A program made the translations under genes and the position numbers. Under the pieces are notes generated by a model, which saw only the letters and a program-made list of their open reading frames with translations, did not search any database and was not told the DNA's origin. Of a stretch of 37,611 nucleotides of DNA, positions 26,399 through 36,146 are shown piece by piece. Every line of letters starts with the position of its first letter. The stretch's first letter is position 1. This stretch comes from Armatimonadota bacterium (GTDB taxonomy: Bacteria > Armatimonadota > Fervidibacteria > Fervidibacterales > Thermosaccharophagaceae), in contig JANXAS010000031.1 in the NCBI GenBank assembly GCA_025062195.1, forward strand, positions 1 through 37,611, read 5' to 3'.

Positions 26399-29300
26399 TC
26401 AGCGCTCCAAAAAGAAGTTTACTGCCTCACCAAATGGCGAATTGCGCCACTGCAGCCTCAGTGTGATCTGGACTGCCAAAGCCTTCTTTGGCAACGGCAG
26501 CTTAATGCCATTAACCGCTACATCCTCAAATCGTTCAACCCTTTTCGTGATTGGCACGCGCATTGCCTCATTTCCATCTACGCCGATGGAAAGGACGATG
26601 CCGTTTAATTCATCCTTGCATTGGCTTGGCGGTAGCCATGCGGCTTCGCCTGTGTTGCCAAGCTCAACCTTGAGCCATAACGACTCAGCGTTGCCAAAAC
26701 CAAGCTCTTTCAACCTGACGGTATCACCATCGTTCACCTCGTGCCATCGCTTTCCATCCGGCGATATGAAGACAGCGTTGAATTCGCCATTGATGAACTT
26801 TGGCGGCTTCATAGGTTCCCATTTGGTGTTGCCGATCGCAAGACGCGGGACTTCATCGCAAGTCTTCCCTGTGCCATCGGTGCGCAACATAACGAGCTTA
26901 CCATCCCTTGAAAGCCTTGATGCCTCATCACCATGTTTTAACCATAGCGCCATCGGACCGCGGGCATTCTCATCTCGGTCAATCGTAATATAGGCAACTT
27001 GCCTGCGGTCAACCATCGGCATGTTCATGAAGGCTGTAGCCCATTTCCTTGCAACTTCAGCAGCCGGACGAATTGTCCCATCGGGGTTGACGAGACCAAA
27101 ATCGCTTCTCTCATCAACACGGTATCCTCCGGGAAACCACCATCCCATTGCACCATCGGCGTCGGTAATTCGTATTAGGCGATAGAACGCCTCGTAAAGC
27201 TTAGCTTGTGCCTTTAGTCTCTCTTCATCGTCATACCAATCAAGCGAAAATGAACCATGCCTGAGCGTCAATCCGAATTCAGCCCAGAACACCGGCTTAC
27301 CATTTCCAGCCCAACGGGCGTATGCAGTTATGAAGGCAGCACTTGCAAACTGTTCCTCGTCAGCCTGCCCAAGCCAACCGAGATTCCATCCCTCGGGCGA
27401 AATGAAGTCCAAATGCTTTGCGCCAGCAGTATGGTCAAATGGGAATGCCCCCTCTGCGCCGAATGGACCGCCACCATAGCCGGTGCGCGCGCCTATGAGA
27501 TGGTTTGGATCAAGATTGCGTATGAACCGACAGACCCTACGATAGCTGCGGCTGATGAAGTCGTCAAGGAAGCGCCTATAAGCAGCTGCCATAATTCGCC
27601 ACTCGCCATCCTTGAGCAGGTGCTCATCCATCGGCACAGTTACATTGCCCTTATCATCCCTGGGTAGTTTGAAGCCGAAGTCCCTCTCAGCTGCCTCAAT
27701 GTCCCCGTAGTTCTCAATTAGCCACTTACGCCATTCGGCATCGTGTGCACGCCTATTACCGTAGCCGCCAAGACGAGGTTCCCAAGCGATGTCATATGCA
27801 AACAATGCCGGTTGATTGGGTAGGTCAGCAGATTCAATGAGTTGCCTAATGATATTAGGATTGAATTCAAGCGGATGCGCACCGGAGATGAATAAGTTAA
27901 CTTTGATGCCATGCTCATAGCAGCGGCGAAGAAAATCGCGCAGCGGCAATGCCTGATTGGCATTGTAGAATGAAATGCTGACACAGTTCATCCCGATGGA
28001 CTTCAAAATGCGCAAGTCCTCCTCAACGACAGTTGGGTCGTAATTTATTGGGTCAAGCCAATGGCGACCGTAGTCAGTCGGCTCCTGTCCAGCGATGAAG
28101 CGCGGCCAGTAATTAAGTCCGAAGGCAAACCAACGCTTGCCGCGATGGACGAAGTGACCGCCGCGAATTGTGACCTTGTCTTCATCAGTTACTTTTGGGC
28201 GCATTGTGACAACAAGTTCGCTGCGCAACTCATCGTAAGTTACCTCAGCGCCGCCATAGGCGCTAAGCAACCTCACATCCACCTCGTATCGCCCACTTCT
28301 AAGCTTGGGCAGCTTCCATGTCACCGTCTCAATATCTCCCGATGTGAGCCTGATTTTCTCCTCAAATGATATGGCAGCTTTGGTTGTTGCCTTCGCGCCG
28401 GCTATCGCTTTGACTTCAACCCTAACTTTGATGTCTGCGGCATTGTCACTGAGGTTAGCCACCGTTGCGCCAAGCTTGATTGCCTCGTCTTCATATGCTG
28501 TGAACCTGTCTGCGCCCCCCTCAATCAGCACGATGCCATCAATCAACCGCTCAATCATCCTGCGGATTAGATTCAGGGATGATTTTGTGAGCCATAAGTC
28601 CTCGTCAGCACTCCCGAAGCAAAGCCACCAAGAGCGTGCATACGGCAAATCGGCATTCAGCATCAGCCAAGCAATTGGTGGGTTAGCCAACGGCACATAT
28701 CGTGATGGGCGCCCGCCAACGAAGCCGATGCCAGTGTGCCTTGGGACTGGTGCAACTGCGCGCTGTAGCGGCGCACTCAAAATTAACTTCTCCGGTTTGT
28801 GAGGCGGCATCCCGATAAAGTTTATGCTGCTAACTTTGCGCAACGGATAGAACTTGTAAGCTGGGCAGAGTGCCTCAAGTGATGGCGCTGCGAATTTGAC
28901 TTGCGCGCCTTCAACCGGGTCTTTTGCTGTGCCGATTCCGGCGACAAAAATTGTGTGCATGCCATGTGGCATAGGTCCTTCCATGCCAAGGACGAGCGTG
29001 CGTGCATTTTCAACTTTAAAGCAATCGCCGGCAAAGCCACGCTTGCCCGCAGTTGGACTATCCCTCCTAAAAATGAAGTCGTGCGGCGATAGGACAATCA
29101 GCTTCCATTCGGCGCTCAATGGGACATGCGCAAACCACCGTGAGCCGTCAACCTCGCGCCATTCAATCATGAGCGATTTAGTTTGCGGTGCACCTTTAGC
29201 CCACAGGCATGTGAGCACATGACCGCTCTCGAATGGCGATGAATCAAATGCCCGAGAGAATATGCCCCACCCCTTAAGCTCAAGGTCAATTCGCAACGCA

Positions 29301-30430
29301 TCAAGCGTAGTTCCGTTGGCTTTAAATGCGTAACGCTCAACGCCGAGCTTATCAGAAACACCGCTATGGCTTGCTGCATGCGTCCAACGCTTCAACTCCG
29401 CCTCATCAACTCGCTCGATGAGAAATCGCTCCGGCTTTGTCGCCCTGCGCAGCGCATCAATTTCGCCGGCTGTCATCCACCTCTCGCCAGTTTGGGTGCG
29501 GACACGAAATAGCACCTCTTCAAACAGTGGCACACCGAATGTGATTATCTTCCCGCCACACCTCAAAAATTCAAGCAAGCCATCCCTGCAAGCAGCTGGC
29601 ATGCGCCTGCCATTTGGTAGGACAGTAATCCCCGAGTCAATTGAGCGCCACCACTTATCATCGGAGAGTTCTTTTAGCGTTGCCAATCTCACCTTCAAGC
29701 CGATGCCATTCAGCTCATTTGCAAGCGCCCTGCTCAGATGCAGGTTGCCCATCACTTCATCCATCACCACGACAGCGCTTCGCATGCTTAGCACCACACC
29801 TATCTCTCCTTGAACTGATTGTCTTGCGCCGTCAAATGACGCATTCATGCCCTGCACATTCAATGCCATCCACCCGGAACGCACTATAGGAGTGTCATTG
29901 AGCGCATAGCATCTTCGCCACATCAGATTGCCATTCAAGTCAATCACTTGCCCTTCAATCTCCGAGCGAGTGAGCAAGATGCGCAATTGGTATCTTTGCC
30001 CCCATGACCATGAGAAAGTTGAACCGTGCTCAGCTATCACCTTTAACTTCAACTCGGTTTGTGCCTGCCATACGCCATCATTCATAGCCACGAGCTCTGC
30101 GTATCTTGTTTTGCCATCCGGCGCTTCAACGAGAGCTAACCGCCAGAAGTTGCCGCCATCTTGGTAAATGCAAATGCCTGCCGCTACCCAACCACCCGCG
30201 ATGCGTTCCTTGGGAAGCATTACAGCTTCCACAGTTTGCGCCCTACCATATCGGCTAAATGTTGGGATGGCAAATGCATGCCCACCGGTGCTCTCACCAA
30301 CAATTTGCCCATCCACAACCCTCCAACTACCACCGACGAAACGCCACCTCACATTTTGCTGAAGGCACATTGCTGAGTGAAATAGAGAGAGGGAAAGATA
30401 GATGCACAGCAGCATGTTAGTGCAACGCAT
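26399..30430 (-). CDS. Giant secreted multi-domain glycosidase-like protein
   Basis: A 1343-residue exported protein. The signal peptide is LLCIYLSLSLFHSAMC (residues 7-22). Residues 25-220 resemble a laminin-G-like domain (WRFVGGSWRVVDGQIVGES, FWRLALVEAPDGK). Residues about 230-330 resemble an alpha/beta amidotransferase-like domain (VVVMDEVMGNLHLSRAL, LLEFLRCGGKIITFG). A long beta-rich middle follows. From about residue 770 a clan GH-A TIM barrel begins (WFAFGLNYWPRF), with acid/base candidate in FAYDIAWEPRLGG (about 835) and nucleophile candidate in PVFWAEFGLTLRHG (about 1010). A C-terminal beta domain ends the chain. ATG 30430 follows GAGGTGAAGCAAAG. The substrate is unknown; GH5, GH42 and GH2 relatives are all possible. 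Confidence 0.75.
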   Translation of the reverse strand: MRCTNMLLCIYLSLSLFHSAMCLQQNVRWRFVGGSWRVVDGQIVGESTGGHAFAIPTFSRYGRAQTVEAVMLPKERIAGGWVAAGICIYQDGGNFWRLALVEAPDGKTRYAELVAMNDGVWQAQTELKLKVIAEHGSTFSWSWGQRYQLRILLTRSEIEGQVIDLNGNLMWRRCYALNDTPIVRSGWMALNVQGMNASFDGARQSVQGEIGVVLSMRSAVVVMDEVMGNLHLSRALANELNGIGLKVRLATLKELSDDKWWRSIDSGITVLPNGRRMPAACRDGLLEFLRCGGKIITFGVPLFEEVLFRVRTQTGERWMTAGEIDALRRATKPERFLIERVDEAELKRWTHAASHSGVSDKLGVERYAFKANGTTLDALRIDLELKGWGIFSRAFDSSPFESGHVLTCLWAKGAPQTKSLMIEWREVDGSRWFAHVPLSAEWKLIVLSPHDFIFRRDSPTAGKRGFAGDCFKVENARTLVLGMEGPMPHGMHTIFVAGIGTAKDPVEGAQVKFAAPSLEALCPAYKFYPLRKVSSINFIGMPPHKPEKLILSAPLQRAVAPVPRHTGIGFVGGRPSRYVPLANPPIAWLMLNADLPYARSWWLCFGSADEDLWLTKSSLNLIRRMIERLIDGIVLIEGGADRFTAYEDEAIKLGATVANLSDNAADIKVRVEVKAIAGAKATTKAAISFEEKIRLTSGDIETVTWKLPKLRSGRYEVDVRLLSAYGGAEVTYDELRSELVVTMRPKVTDEDKVTIRGGHFVHRGKRWFAFGLNYWPRFIAGQEPTDYGRHWLDPINYDPTVVEEDLRILKSIGMNCVSISFYNANQALPLRDFLRRCYEHGIKVNLFISGAHPLEFNPNIIRQLIESADLPNQPALFAYDIAWEPRLGGYGNRRAHDAEWRKWLIENYGDIEAAERDFGFKLPRDDKGNVTVPMDEHLLKDGEWRIMAAAYRRFLDDFISRSYRRVCRFIRNLDPNHLIGARTGYGGGPFGAEGAFPFDHTAGAKHLDFISPEGWNLGWLGQADEEQFASAAFITAYARWAGNGKPVFWAEFGLTLRHGSFSLDWYDDEERLKAQAKLYEAFYRLIRITDADGAMGWWFPGGYRVDERSDFGLVNPDGTIRPAAEVARKWATAFMNMPMVDRRQVAYITIDRDENARGPMALWLKHGDEASRLSRDGKLVMLRTDGTGKTCDEVPRLAIGNTKWEPMKPPKFINGEFNAVFISPDGKRWHEVNDGDTVRLKELGFGNAESLWLKVELGNTGEAAWLPPSQCKDELNGIVLSIGVDGNEAMRVPITKRVERFEDVAVNGIKLPLPKKALAVQITLRLQWRNSPFGEAVNFFLER

Positions 30431-30559
30431 CTTTGCTTCACCTCGCTGGCAAACATCCTTTGGTAACATGCCCGCTTTAAATGCAAGGCGAAACGCAATT
30501 GATGATGAGAAGTAAAATGCGTCGTTTTTGGCGCCCTCAAAAAATGCTAACTGCACTCC

Positions 30560-31864
30560 TCACAGGATGATAAAACACGAAATGTGTGGATGGAGTTTTT
30601 GCCCTTTATCCAAGCGCATGCAAGCTCCGATAGCTAAGTTGCGCGATACTTCCCATTGAATCGCGGCGTATATGCCACCTGTGGTGAAGTGAATGTCAAT
30701 TGAGGTTCTTCTTGCGCTGTCAATGTCGCACAGCTCAATTGCAACTCCAGCTCCAACATTGCCACCAACCGGCAGCATCAGTTCGGATTTTAAAGCGACA
30801 ATTGGCACCTGTTCAAGTTTTGAGGCAGCCTCCTCAGCGCTCTTGCTCTCAAACATCGTCATTTTGATGAAGCTAATGATGGCGTCTTTAAGTGCCGGTG
30901 CGCTGAATTGAGCGCACAGGTGACCGGTGTAAAGGCGAATCATTGGCGGTCGCCCAAAAGCTTCCCACAGTTTAATGCATGCTCTCCTTGGAACAAATAA
31001 ATCATATTCGCTCATGACCATCAAGATGTGCTTTCCCCTCGCCATTGCAGCATATGTTGTAGGGTTGATCCAGTATAGCATTGAGTGCAAGTCATCAAGC
31101 GTTACACCCTGCTTCTCAAGCGAACGCCTAAACTGCCTTGTGAGCCAGCTATCCCAAATCGTTAAAGCGATATCGCCACCAAGCACATTGACACAGACAG
31201 TCAATCGTTCATCTATGCCAGCAAGCAATGCAGCTATGATGCCACCAAGGCTTACACCGACGATGCCAAGCTTTGACTTGTTAACAAACGGTTGCATGCA
31301 TAGCCAATCAATCAGCCTCATTGCATCCATTGCGGCTTGCCTGAGAGCTTTTATGGCGTTCTCCGGTGTAGTTCGGAAAATGAACTCACCGCTACCCATG
31401 CTTATAGGAGCGCGATGCATATGGTATGGTAGCTCCATAGTTGCAGCCACAATCCCGATGGAGGCAAGTGACCTTGCAAGGTATCGTTCATTCGCTGCAT
31501 CTCGGACACCAAGTGGGTGAAGAATAACGACAGCTGGAACAGGCTCTTTTGCGGAAGAATTCGGGATGTAAACGAGTGAGTGAACAGTGTCATTTTCAAT
31601 CACACCCGACCTTAACGGCGTTGGGAAACGCAGCTTCAACACCCGCATATTGCTGTTGCCGCCGATTGCCTCCGTTTCAAATTGTCCCTCTTCAATCGGC
31701 TGCGGTTTGAATAGGGTAACAAGTTGCTCAGGTTGTTCATACTGCCCCAATGAACCTATGCTGCGTATGCTTCCTTCAGCTACGATTGGCTTAATAGCCC
31801 AGCTCAACCAAAGAGGCGCAAAGAGCCAACAAACTCTCACCAGCCGTATCTCTCTGGACCCCAT
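30560..31864 (-). CDS. Secreted alpha/beta hydrolase with beta-rich C-terminal tail
   Basis: A 434-residue predicted exported serine hydrolase, dienelactone-hydrolase/acetyl-xylan-esterase-like. Signal region: VCWLFAPLWLSWAIKPIVA. The fold begins at VPAVVILHPLGV. The nucleophile elbow is GIVGVSLGGI near residue 195, the acid Asp is in MVMSEYDLFVP near 280, and the His is in LYTGHLCAQF near 305. About 90 residues follow that are not part of the fold (PVGGNVGAGVAIEL ... GGIYAAIQWEVSRNLAIGACMRLD), resembling alternating strands of an outer-membrane barrel. It overlaps the 3' end of the nucleotidyltransferase gene by 28 bases (ATG 31864 after GAGGAAGGA); an alternative GTG 31840 overlaps the stop as GTGA. 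Tight coupling to that gene is certain. Confidence 0.75.
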   Translation of the reverse strand: MGSREIRLVRVCWLFAPLWLSWAIKPIVAEGSIRSIGSLGQYEQPEQLVTLFKPQPIEEGQFETEAIGGNSNMRVLKLRFPTPLRSGVIENDTVHSLVYIPNSSAKEPVPAVVILHPLGVRDAANERYLARSLASIGIVAATMELPYHMHRAPISMGSGEFIFRTTPENAIKALRQAAMDAMRLIDWLCMQPFVNKSKLGIVGVSLGGIIAALLAGIDERLTVCVNVLGGDIALTIWDSWLTRQFRRSLEKQGVTLDDLHSMLYWINPTTYAAMARGKHILMVMSEYDLFVPRRACIKLWEAFGRPPMIRLYTGHLCAQFSAPALKDAIISFIKMTMFESKSAEEAASKLEQVPIVALKSELMLPVGGNVGAGVAIELCDIDSARRTSIDIHFTTGGIYAAIQWEVSRNLAIGACMRLDKGQKLHPHISCFIIL

Positions 31865-33237
31865 TCCTTCCTCACCAACTCTTGCTTGACTAAAACAAGC
31901 GTTCGTGGCGGTAAGTCCTCGTATAGCACAACTCCCGGTCCGACAATGCTATAGCATCCAATTTTGCATCCCGGCATGATGATTGCATTTACTCCAGTTC
32001 GGCAGTAGTCACCGATGTAAGTGGCATTTGCACCGATATGAGGTATCTCCTTCCTTGAGCGAACTGTGTGCACCTTTTCTAAATCGTCAAAGCGCAATGT
32101 CCCACAAACTGTTGCAGCACCTATGTCAACAGAACTTCCGACAACACCAGCAACCTCGCAGTAGTGATAAAAATAAGCGCCGTCAAATGCGAGCCCATCA
32201 AATTCGGCTGCGTGTCCAATTATGCAGTTGTCGCCAAGAACCGAATTGCTCCCAAGAAGGCAATAATCCCGCACTTTGCAATTTCGCCCAATGATGTTGT
32301 GACCGCGAAGTATTGCACCGGTTGTTATGCTCGTCCCTGAGCCGATCCAAGCATGCCCTTGTATCACAACGCCTCTCCCAATTACGCAATCATCTCCAAC
32401 AACAATGTTGCCCATTATCTCAGCGCCATCTGAGACCTTAGCACTCGGCGAGATAACACTCCGCTCAAGCTTGCTCGCCATTTCACGGATGACATGCACT
32501 GTTGCTTCAATCATATGCCAAGGTTTATCCAAGTCAACAGCGAAACGGCGGACCTCAATTGCTTGCACTTCTTCGCCGCGCTCAATCATCATCTGCAGTG
32601 ACTGTGCCAGCTCAGCTTCCATAGGTGGCATCATGCCAACTTGAATGCTTGTCATAACACCCGGATTAGCGCGCATGTAGCTGATGGCTTTCTCATGAAA
32701 GACGAAAGCGCCAATAAGCTTGTGTGTCACTCCGCCCCTCGGATGCCCAAGGACACTCGTTAACTTGCCATCGTGCACCGATGCGCAAATCCATTCTCGT
32801 GGATCAAACTGCCCAATGGGTTGAACGAATGCCGATGCAATTGGCTGTGTCTCCTCATGGTGGCGAATCACTTCCTGTGCCCATCCATCAGCCATGACTA
32901 AGTCGCCATATACCACAAGGAAGCGCTCACCAACTTGCTCTTTTCCCAACTCATCAATGGCGCAAAGCAATGCATGTGCAGTGCCAGCCTGCTCGCTTTG
33001 CCTGATGAATGTGATCTGTGCTCCATCAAAGTCAAAGAGGGCATGCCTAACTTGATTTTCCAAGTAGCCAACGACAACAGCTATATGCTTTATGTCTGAG
33101 GAAGCAAGTTGCTCAACAAGCCTTCTTATGGCTGGCTTGTTTGCTATCGGGATGGCGCATTTCTGTCTTGTATCGCAATATGGAAACATCTTCTTGCCCA
33201 AGCCAGCCGCAAGCACAATTGCAGTTTGAACTGGCAT
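31837..33237 (-). CDS. GlmU-like sugar-1-phosphate nucleotidylyltransferase/acyltransferase
   Basis: A 466-residue cytosolic bifunctional protein. The N-terminal Rossmann-like nucleotidyltransferase begins IVLAAGLGKKMFPYCD, a variant of LAAGxGTRxxP in which the usual TR is KK, with KCAIPIANKP and the DxD-like VVYGDLV near residue 110. From about residue 255 to 440 a left-handed beta-helix of hexapeptide repeats follows (GNIVVGDDCVIGRGVVIQG, GDNCIIGHAAEF, GVNAIIMPGCKIG). The order is that of GlmU and archaeal sugar-1-phosphate nucleotidylyltransferase/acetyltransferases. AGGAGGTGAATCACT fixes ATG 33237. It heads the minus-strand run. Strict GlmU identity is unproven; UDP-GlcNAc or another NDP-sugar may be the product. 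Confidence 0.85.
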   Translation of the reverse strand: MPVQTAIVLAAGLGKKMFPYCDTRQKCAIPIANKPAIRRLVEQLASSDIKHIAVVVGYLENQVRHALFDFDGAQITFIRQSEQAGTAHALLCAIDELGKEQVGERFLVVYGDLVMADGWAQEVIRHHEETQPIASAFVQPIGQFDPREWICASVHDGKLTSVLGHPRGGVTHKLIGAFVFHEKAISYMRANPGVMTSIQVGMMPPMEAELAQSLQMMIERGEEVQAIEVRRFAVDLDKPWHMIEATVHVIREMASKLERSVISPSAKVSDGAEIMGNIVVGDDCVIGRGVVIQGHAWIGSGTSITTGAILRGHNIIGRNCKVRDYCLLGSNSVLGDNCIIGHAAEFDGLAFDGAYFYHYCEVAGVVGSSVDIGAATVCGTLRFDDLEKVHTVRSRKEIPHIGANATYIGDYCRTGVNAIIMPGCKIGCYSIVGPGVVLYEDLPPRTLVLVKQELVRKEWGPERYGW

Positions 33238-33463
33238 AGTGATTCACCTCCTAAGATGAATGCAGTTCACCATTAATTGTGGCAGACAAACAAAGCATCT
33301 TGAAGAGCCAATACCATTTAAGCGGTGTCATGCCAACCGTGCTTTCAAGCGACCTTAATTTGTTATCCCTCTCGTTAAAGTGAGAGCCGATTGAGACGCA
33401 TAGCTTTGCGATTTAATGGCAACATAGCCGACAAGAACTCTATCACGCTTAGTGGAGTAGAAG

Positions 33464-33718
33464 ATGAAGTCGCTTGGAAACCCGATTGGTATTAGTATCT
33501 GGTTTGCAAATTCAAGCTTTCGCGTGGGACTCAAGATGATGATTCAAATTCTGAATAGCGGCAGTGAATTTGATATGGTGGGATAAATCGCCCGAATGCT
33601 TGGTTATTTTGAGGTAACTTGGGGGGTTGACAAGATTTGCCAAATGCAGTATGATGATGGTGTCGTTGGCAAACCTGTTATCGTGATAGGTGGCAATGGT
33701 GAGTATGGCAATGCTTAA
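33464..33718 (+). pseudogene. Remnant of an unrecognised gene with in-frame TAA
   Basis: From ATG 33464 a frame encodes KSLGNPIGISIWFANSSF and reaches SEFDMVG, then TAA 33584-33586. Still in frame it continues IARMLGYFEVTWGVDKICQM and ends GGNGEYGNA at TAA 33716-33718. The second half is strongly protein-like. The 3' end overlaps the start of the next remnant by 23 bases, as in intact operons. No family was recognised. The 226 bases upstream (33238-33463) show nothing clear besides a protein-like stretch near 33410 in another frame, perhaps the same gene before a frameshift. Confidence 0.5.
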
Positions 33719-34870
33719 CTATCAGATGTGTCCTCGTTGCAGTTAGGACAACCAACAGGTTGCCCGTCGTTGCATACACTGTGGCAAACCACTTTCCGAT
33801 CGGCGTCGCAGACACAGTGGGTGGATTTTTGGCATGGCTTTTGGCAGAACTTTTGCTTGGCAAGGCTCTGGCTCAGCGAGGCATTGCGCTTTACCTCACC
33901 GATGCCAAGTTTGGAGCCTTAGTCGGGGTTGTGCTTGGGGTTGCTTTTGGATTGACAGTAGGCAAAGCAGGCAGTGTCTTTTTGCAGCATTGCTCAGCAG
34001 TGGGTTAGGGTTGGTTGGTGGTTGTGTTGACGTCCTGTGGGGCGAAGTGTTATTTCAGTTGCTTTCGCCCATCGCTTTGATTGCCTGCCCGACGGAGTGG
34101 GCATTGTTCGGCTGTGTTCTCAGCTCATCACAGGGAATAGCCCGTGGCTCAATGAAGGGCGCAAAAAGGACAGCCTTCGGTGGAGGCTTAGGTGGCTTGA
34201 GTTTTGAAGTTCTGCAAATGAGCACCAACCTTCCCGACAGCGTTTGCCGCGGTATAGCTGTGGTTCTTATTGGAGCACTCATTGGGACATTTGCCTCACT
34301 ATTTGAACGCCTCTTCGCTTTGGCAACCATTAAGATTGCCTCAGGCAAACTGGAAGGAAAAGAGTTCATTTTGGACAAGCTTGTTGTTATTATAGGACGG
34401 GATGAACGGTGCGATATCCCGATTTACTATGACAGAGCAGTTTTGCCCCAACATGTTCGGTTGTAAGCAACTGGTCAAGGCTACCGGCTTCATACTTTGC
34501 CCAATGCATCTGTTTTGGTGAGAGGATCTGTGAGCACTTTCTTTGGCTTGTGGCGAGAAACAGACTCACATCTTCTGATGTCCTTCCCTTACGGCAAAGG
34601 GTTCGTCATCTAAACTGCTTTTCATAATAAAGCGCAGCCATCAGAACAGGAGCGGGAGTTGATTGAGGTCTTAGCGTTGCGCCCTTTGACGATGAACCTG
34701 TCTCAAGATGTTGCCAAGGAGATTGAAAGTCAACCCATTGAAGTAGGGACACTGGGTGAGAAGCCACCTGCTGGGCTTCTATCAGGCGTGCGACTGACAA
34801 TGCAGCGAGAGATTGTGGGCACAATCGGCACAGGACAGGCTTCGCCCGTTTACCAGTTCACCTTATACCG
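33696..34870 (+). pseudogene. Broken zinc-ribbon, membrane and FHA-domain protein
   Basis: Reading with repairs, the chain starts at ATG 33696. It has a zinc ribbon MCPRCS-(TAG 33747)-DNQQVARRCIHCGK (C-x2-C-x10-C-x2-C), then shifts frame near 33795 to a hydrophobic stretch (GFLAWLLAELLLGKAL, GALVGVVLGVAFGLTVG). It shifts back near 33985 (SSGLGLVGG ... VVLIGALIGTFASLFE), then enters an FHA domain (GKEFILDKLVVIIGRDERC). In-frame TAA codons lie at 34465 and 34611, with protein-like codons on both sides (GYRLHTLPNASVLVRG; then NKAQPSEQERELIEVLALR). FHA domains bind phosphothreonine, so the intact protein was probably a membrane signalling protein. Two shifts and three stops make it clearly non-functional as one chain. 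Confidence 0.65.
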
Positions 34871-34888
34871 TTTTAAAGAATTGTCGTT

Positions 34889-34951
34889 ATGTAGGGCGAG
34901 ATTTCATATCCCGCCGACAATTTCTTCGGCTCGGTATAAAACCGCACCCTA
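34889..34951. repeat. TGTAGGGCG palindromic repeat
   Basis: TGTAGGGCG at the left faces CGCACCCTACA at the right, with ATTTCATATCCCGCC and TTCTTCGGCTCGG between. The same TGTAGGG/GGCTCGG words occur in the repeat fields at 15705-15850. From 34952 to 35047 nothing was recognised. Confidence 0.5.
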
Positions 34952-35047
34952 CAAACAACAATTTTTCAGCGTAGGCAGTGCCTTCACCCTAAAACATTTT
35001 ACGAAAATTTTCTGAAATGGTATTACTTTATGGTCTTTGTATTTGTC

Positions 35048-35872
35048 TCAATAATCGTCAAGGAAATGAAAGACAAATATATCCCTACGATTTGCATCAA
35101 AATCATTGGCACGGGCATTAAAATCCTTTGCTTTGAGATAGATTTGAATCAATGGTCTTTGCGTAAATAGTTCAAAATACTTTCCCTTGTTGGACGCTTT
35201 TCTTTTGGTAATTCCCACTACCATTTGATACTTCCTCTCCAATCTCTTTGAATGCCAGGTATTTTCTCAAGAAAGTAATTCGGAAGGTTCTTCCTTCAAT
35301 TTAGCTATCCAAAGCGGGATAGAAAAAATCCCTAAGTTAAGTAACATTTCAAAATCGCTGTCTTTCGTTGTCCTCCTCCAGGCACGATATCTCTCTTCAA
35401 ACTACTTCGGCAATTCCTTGTCTTTTATCTCCAACCAGTGCAGTCAATATTTTGCATATTGCTTTCGCCAATCTGGTCTGGTTAGTTGTATTTTCAGGCT
35501 AAACTCTGGGAACTCTTCAATCGCTACTCGCATTCTTCTTGAATGAGGATCATAAACCTGTATAACCTCAAACCTTGTCTTGGTCAATTCTGAAATTGTA
35601 TAAACAATCCCAAAAGGACCAGCAAAATCAAAAATCTCCCCCTCTTTGATCTTCTCAATAAAGTAGACCACTGCCTCTCTACCTTTACGCCTTAGTTTGG
35701 CAAAAGATTCGTGCATGAAATAAGGTTTGAAATCGCAGAACGCCTGACCATGTGTCAAACAATACTTTTTCCATTGCTCATACAACTATTCCACCGTCTC
35801 ATCCTTTGTCTTCGGATAAGAAGTGCTCATCAAAACTGCCAGTGTGATAAACAATATTGAGCAATGCCGCAT
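35048..35872 (-). pseudogene. Secreted protein gene with four in-frame stops
   Basis: One uninterrupted frame runs from ATG 35872 to TGA 35048, containing stops TAG 35788, TAG 35404, and TGA at 35446 and 35269 (5' base on the minus strand). The start has a good ribosome site (AGGAAGAGATGAACTGCT) six bases after the previous gene's stop, and a signal peptide CSILFITLAVLM. Between stops the codons remain protein-like: AKLRRKGREAVVYFIEKIKE, LHWLEIKDKELPK, FEERYRAWRRTTKDS, RPLIQIYLKAKDF. All four stops differ from TGG by one G-to-A change, and Trp fits each context (KELPK-W-FEERY). No family recognised. It appears to have been the last gene of an operon with the HEAT-repeat and DUF7689-like genes. 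Confidence 0.7.
35444..35785 (-). CDS. Longest open segment of the broken secreted-protein gene
   Basis: This 113-codon segment lies between the first (TAG) and second (TGA) stops of the gene at 35048-35872. A TTG at 35785 could nominally start it, but no ribosome site is present and the upstream codons encode the signal peptide in the same frame. If translated alone it would be cytosolic. It is listed so that it is not mistaken for an independent gene. Confidence 0.3.
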   Translation of the reverse strand: MYEQWKKYCLTHGQAFCDFKPYFMHESFAKLRRKGREAVVYFIEKIKEGEIFDFAGPFGIVYTISELTKTRFEVIQVYDPHSRRMRVAIEEFPEFSLKIQLTRPDWRKQYAKY

Positions 35873-36146
35873 AGCAGTTCATCTCTTCCTGTAGAATTTA
35901 GTGGGATAGCCATAAGACCCACCATCTAACAAGATGTCTCTATGTTCAATGAGTGGACCACCTCCGCACTTACTTTCTTTCGAGCATAATCCATCGCCTT
36001 GCTCCACATCTGCAATTAGGCGACTCACGCCTCTTTGCAGCGTGAAACTTTGAGTAATAGATAATATCCGCCGAATCTTTGTCATTCGTCCCATAATAAT
36101 CCTGTTTTTTATCCTTGTTTGGGTCTTTGTAAAACTCATCCACCTC

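Noticed and set aside
26313-26993. A 226-codon plus-strand frame opposite the giant glycosidase and Usp genes.
   Set aside because: It is a shadow of the conserved C-terminal domain on the other strand; Ser/Pro-rich composition typical of antisense frames.
30975-31520. A 181-codon plus-strand frame opposite the alpha/beta hydrolase.
   Set aside because: It is antisense to the catalytic core and has no start signals.
33834-34000. The first 55 codons of a frame running into the FHA domain.
   Set aside because: In this part the true coding frame is the neighbouring one (hydrophobic, protein-like); this frame becomes real only after about 33985.
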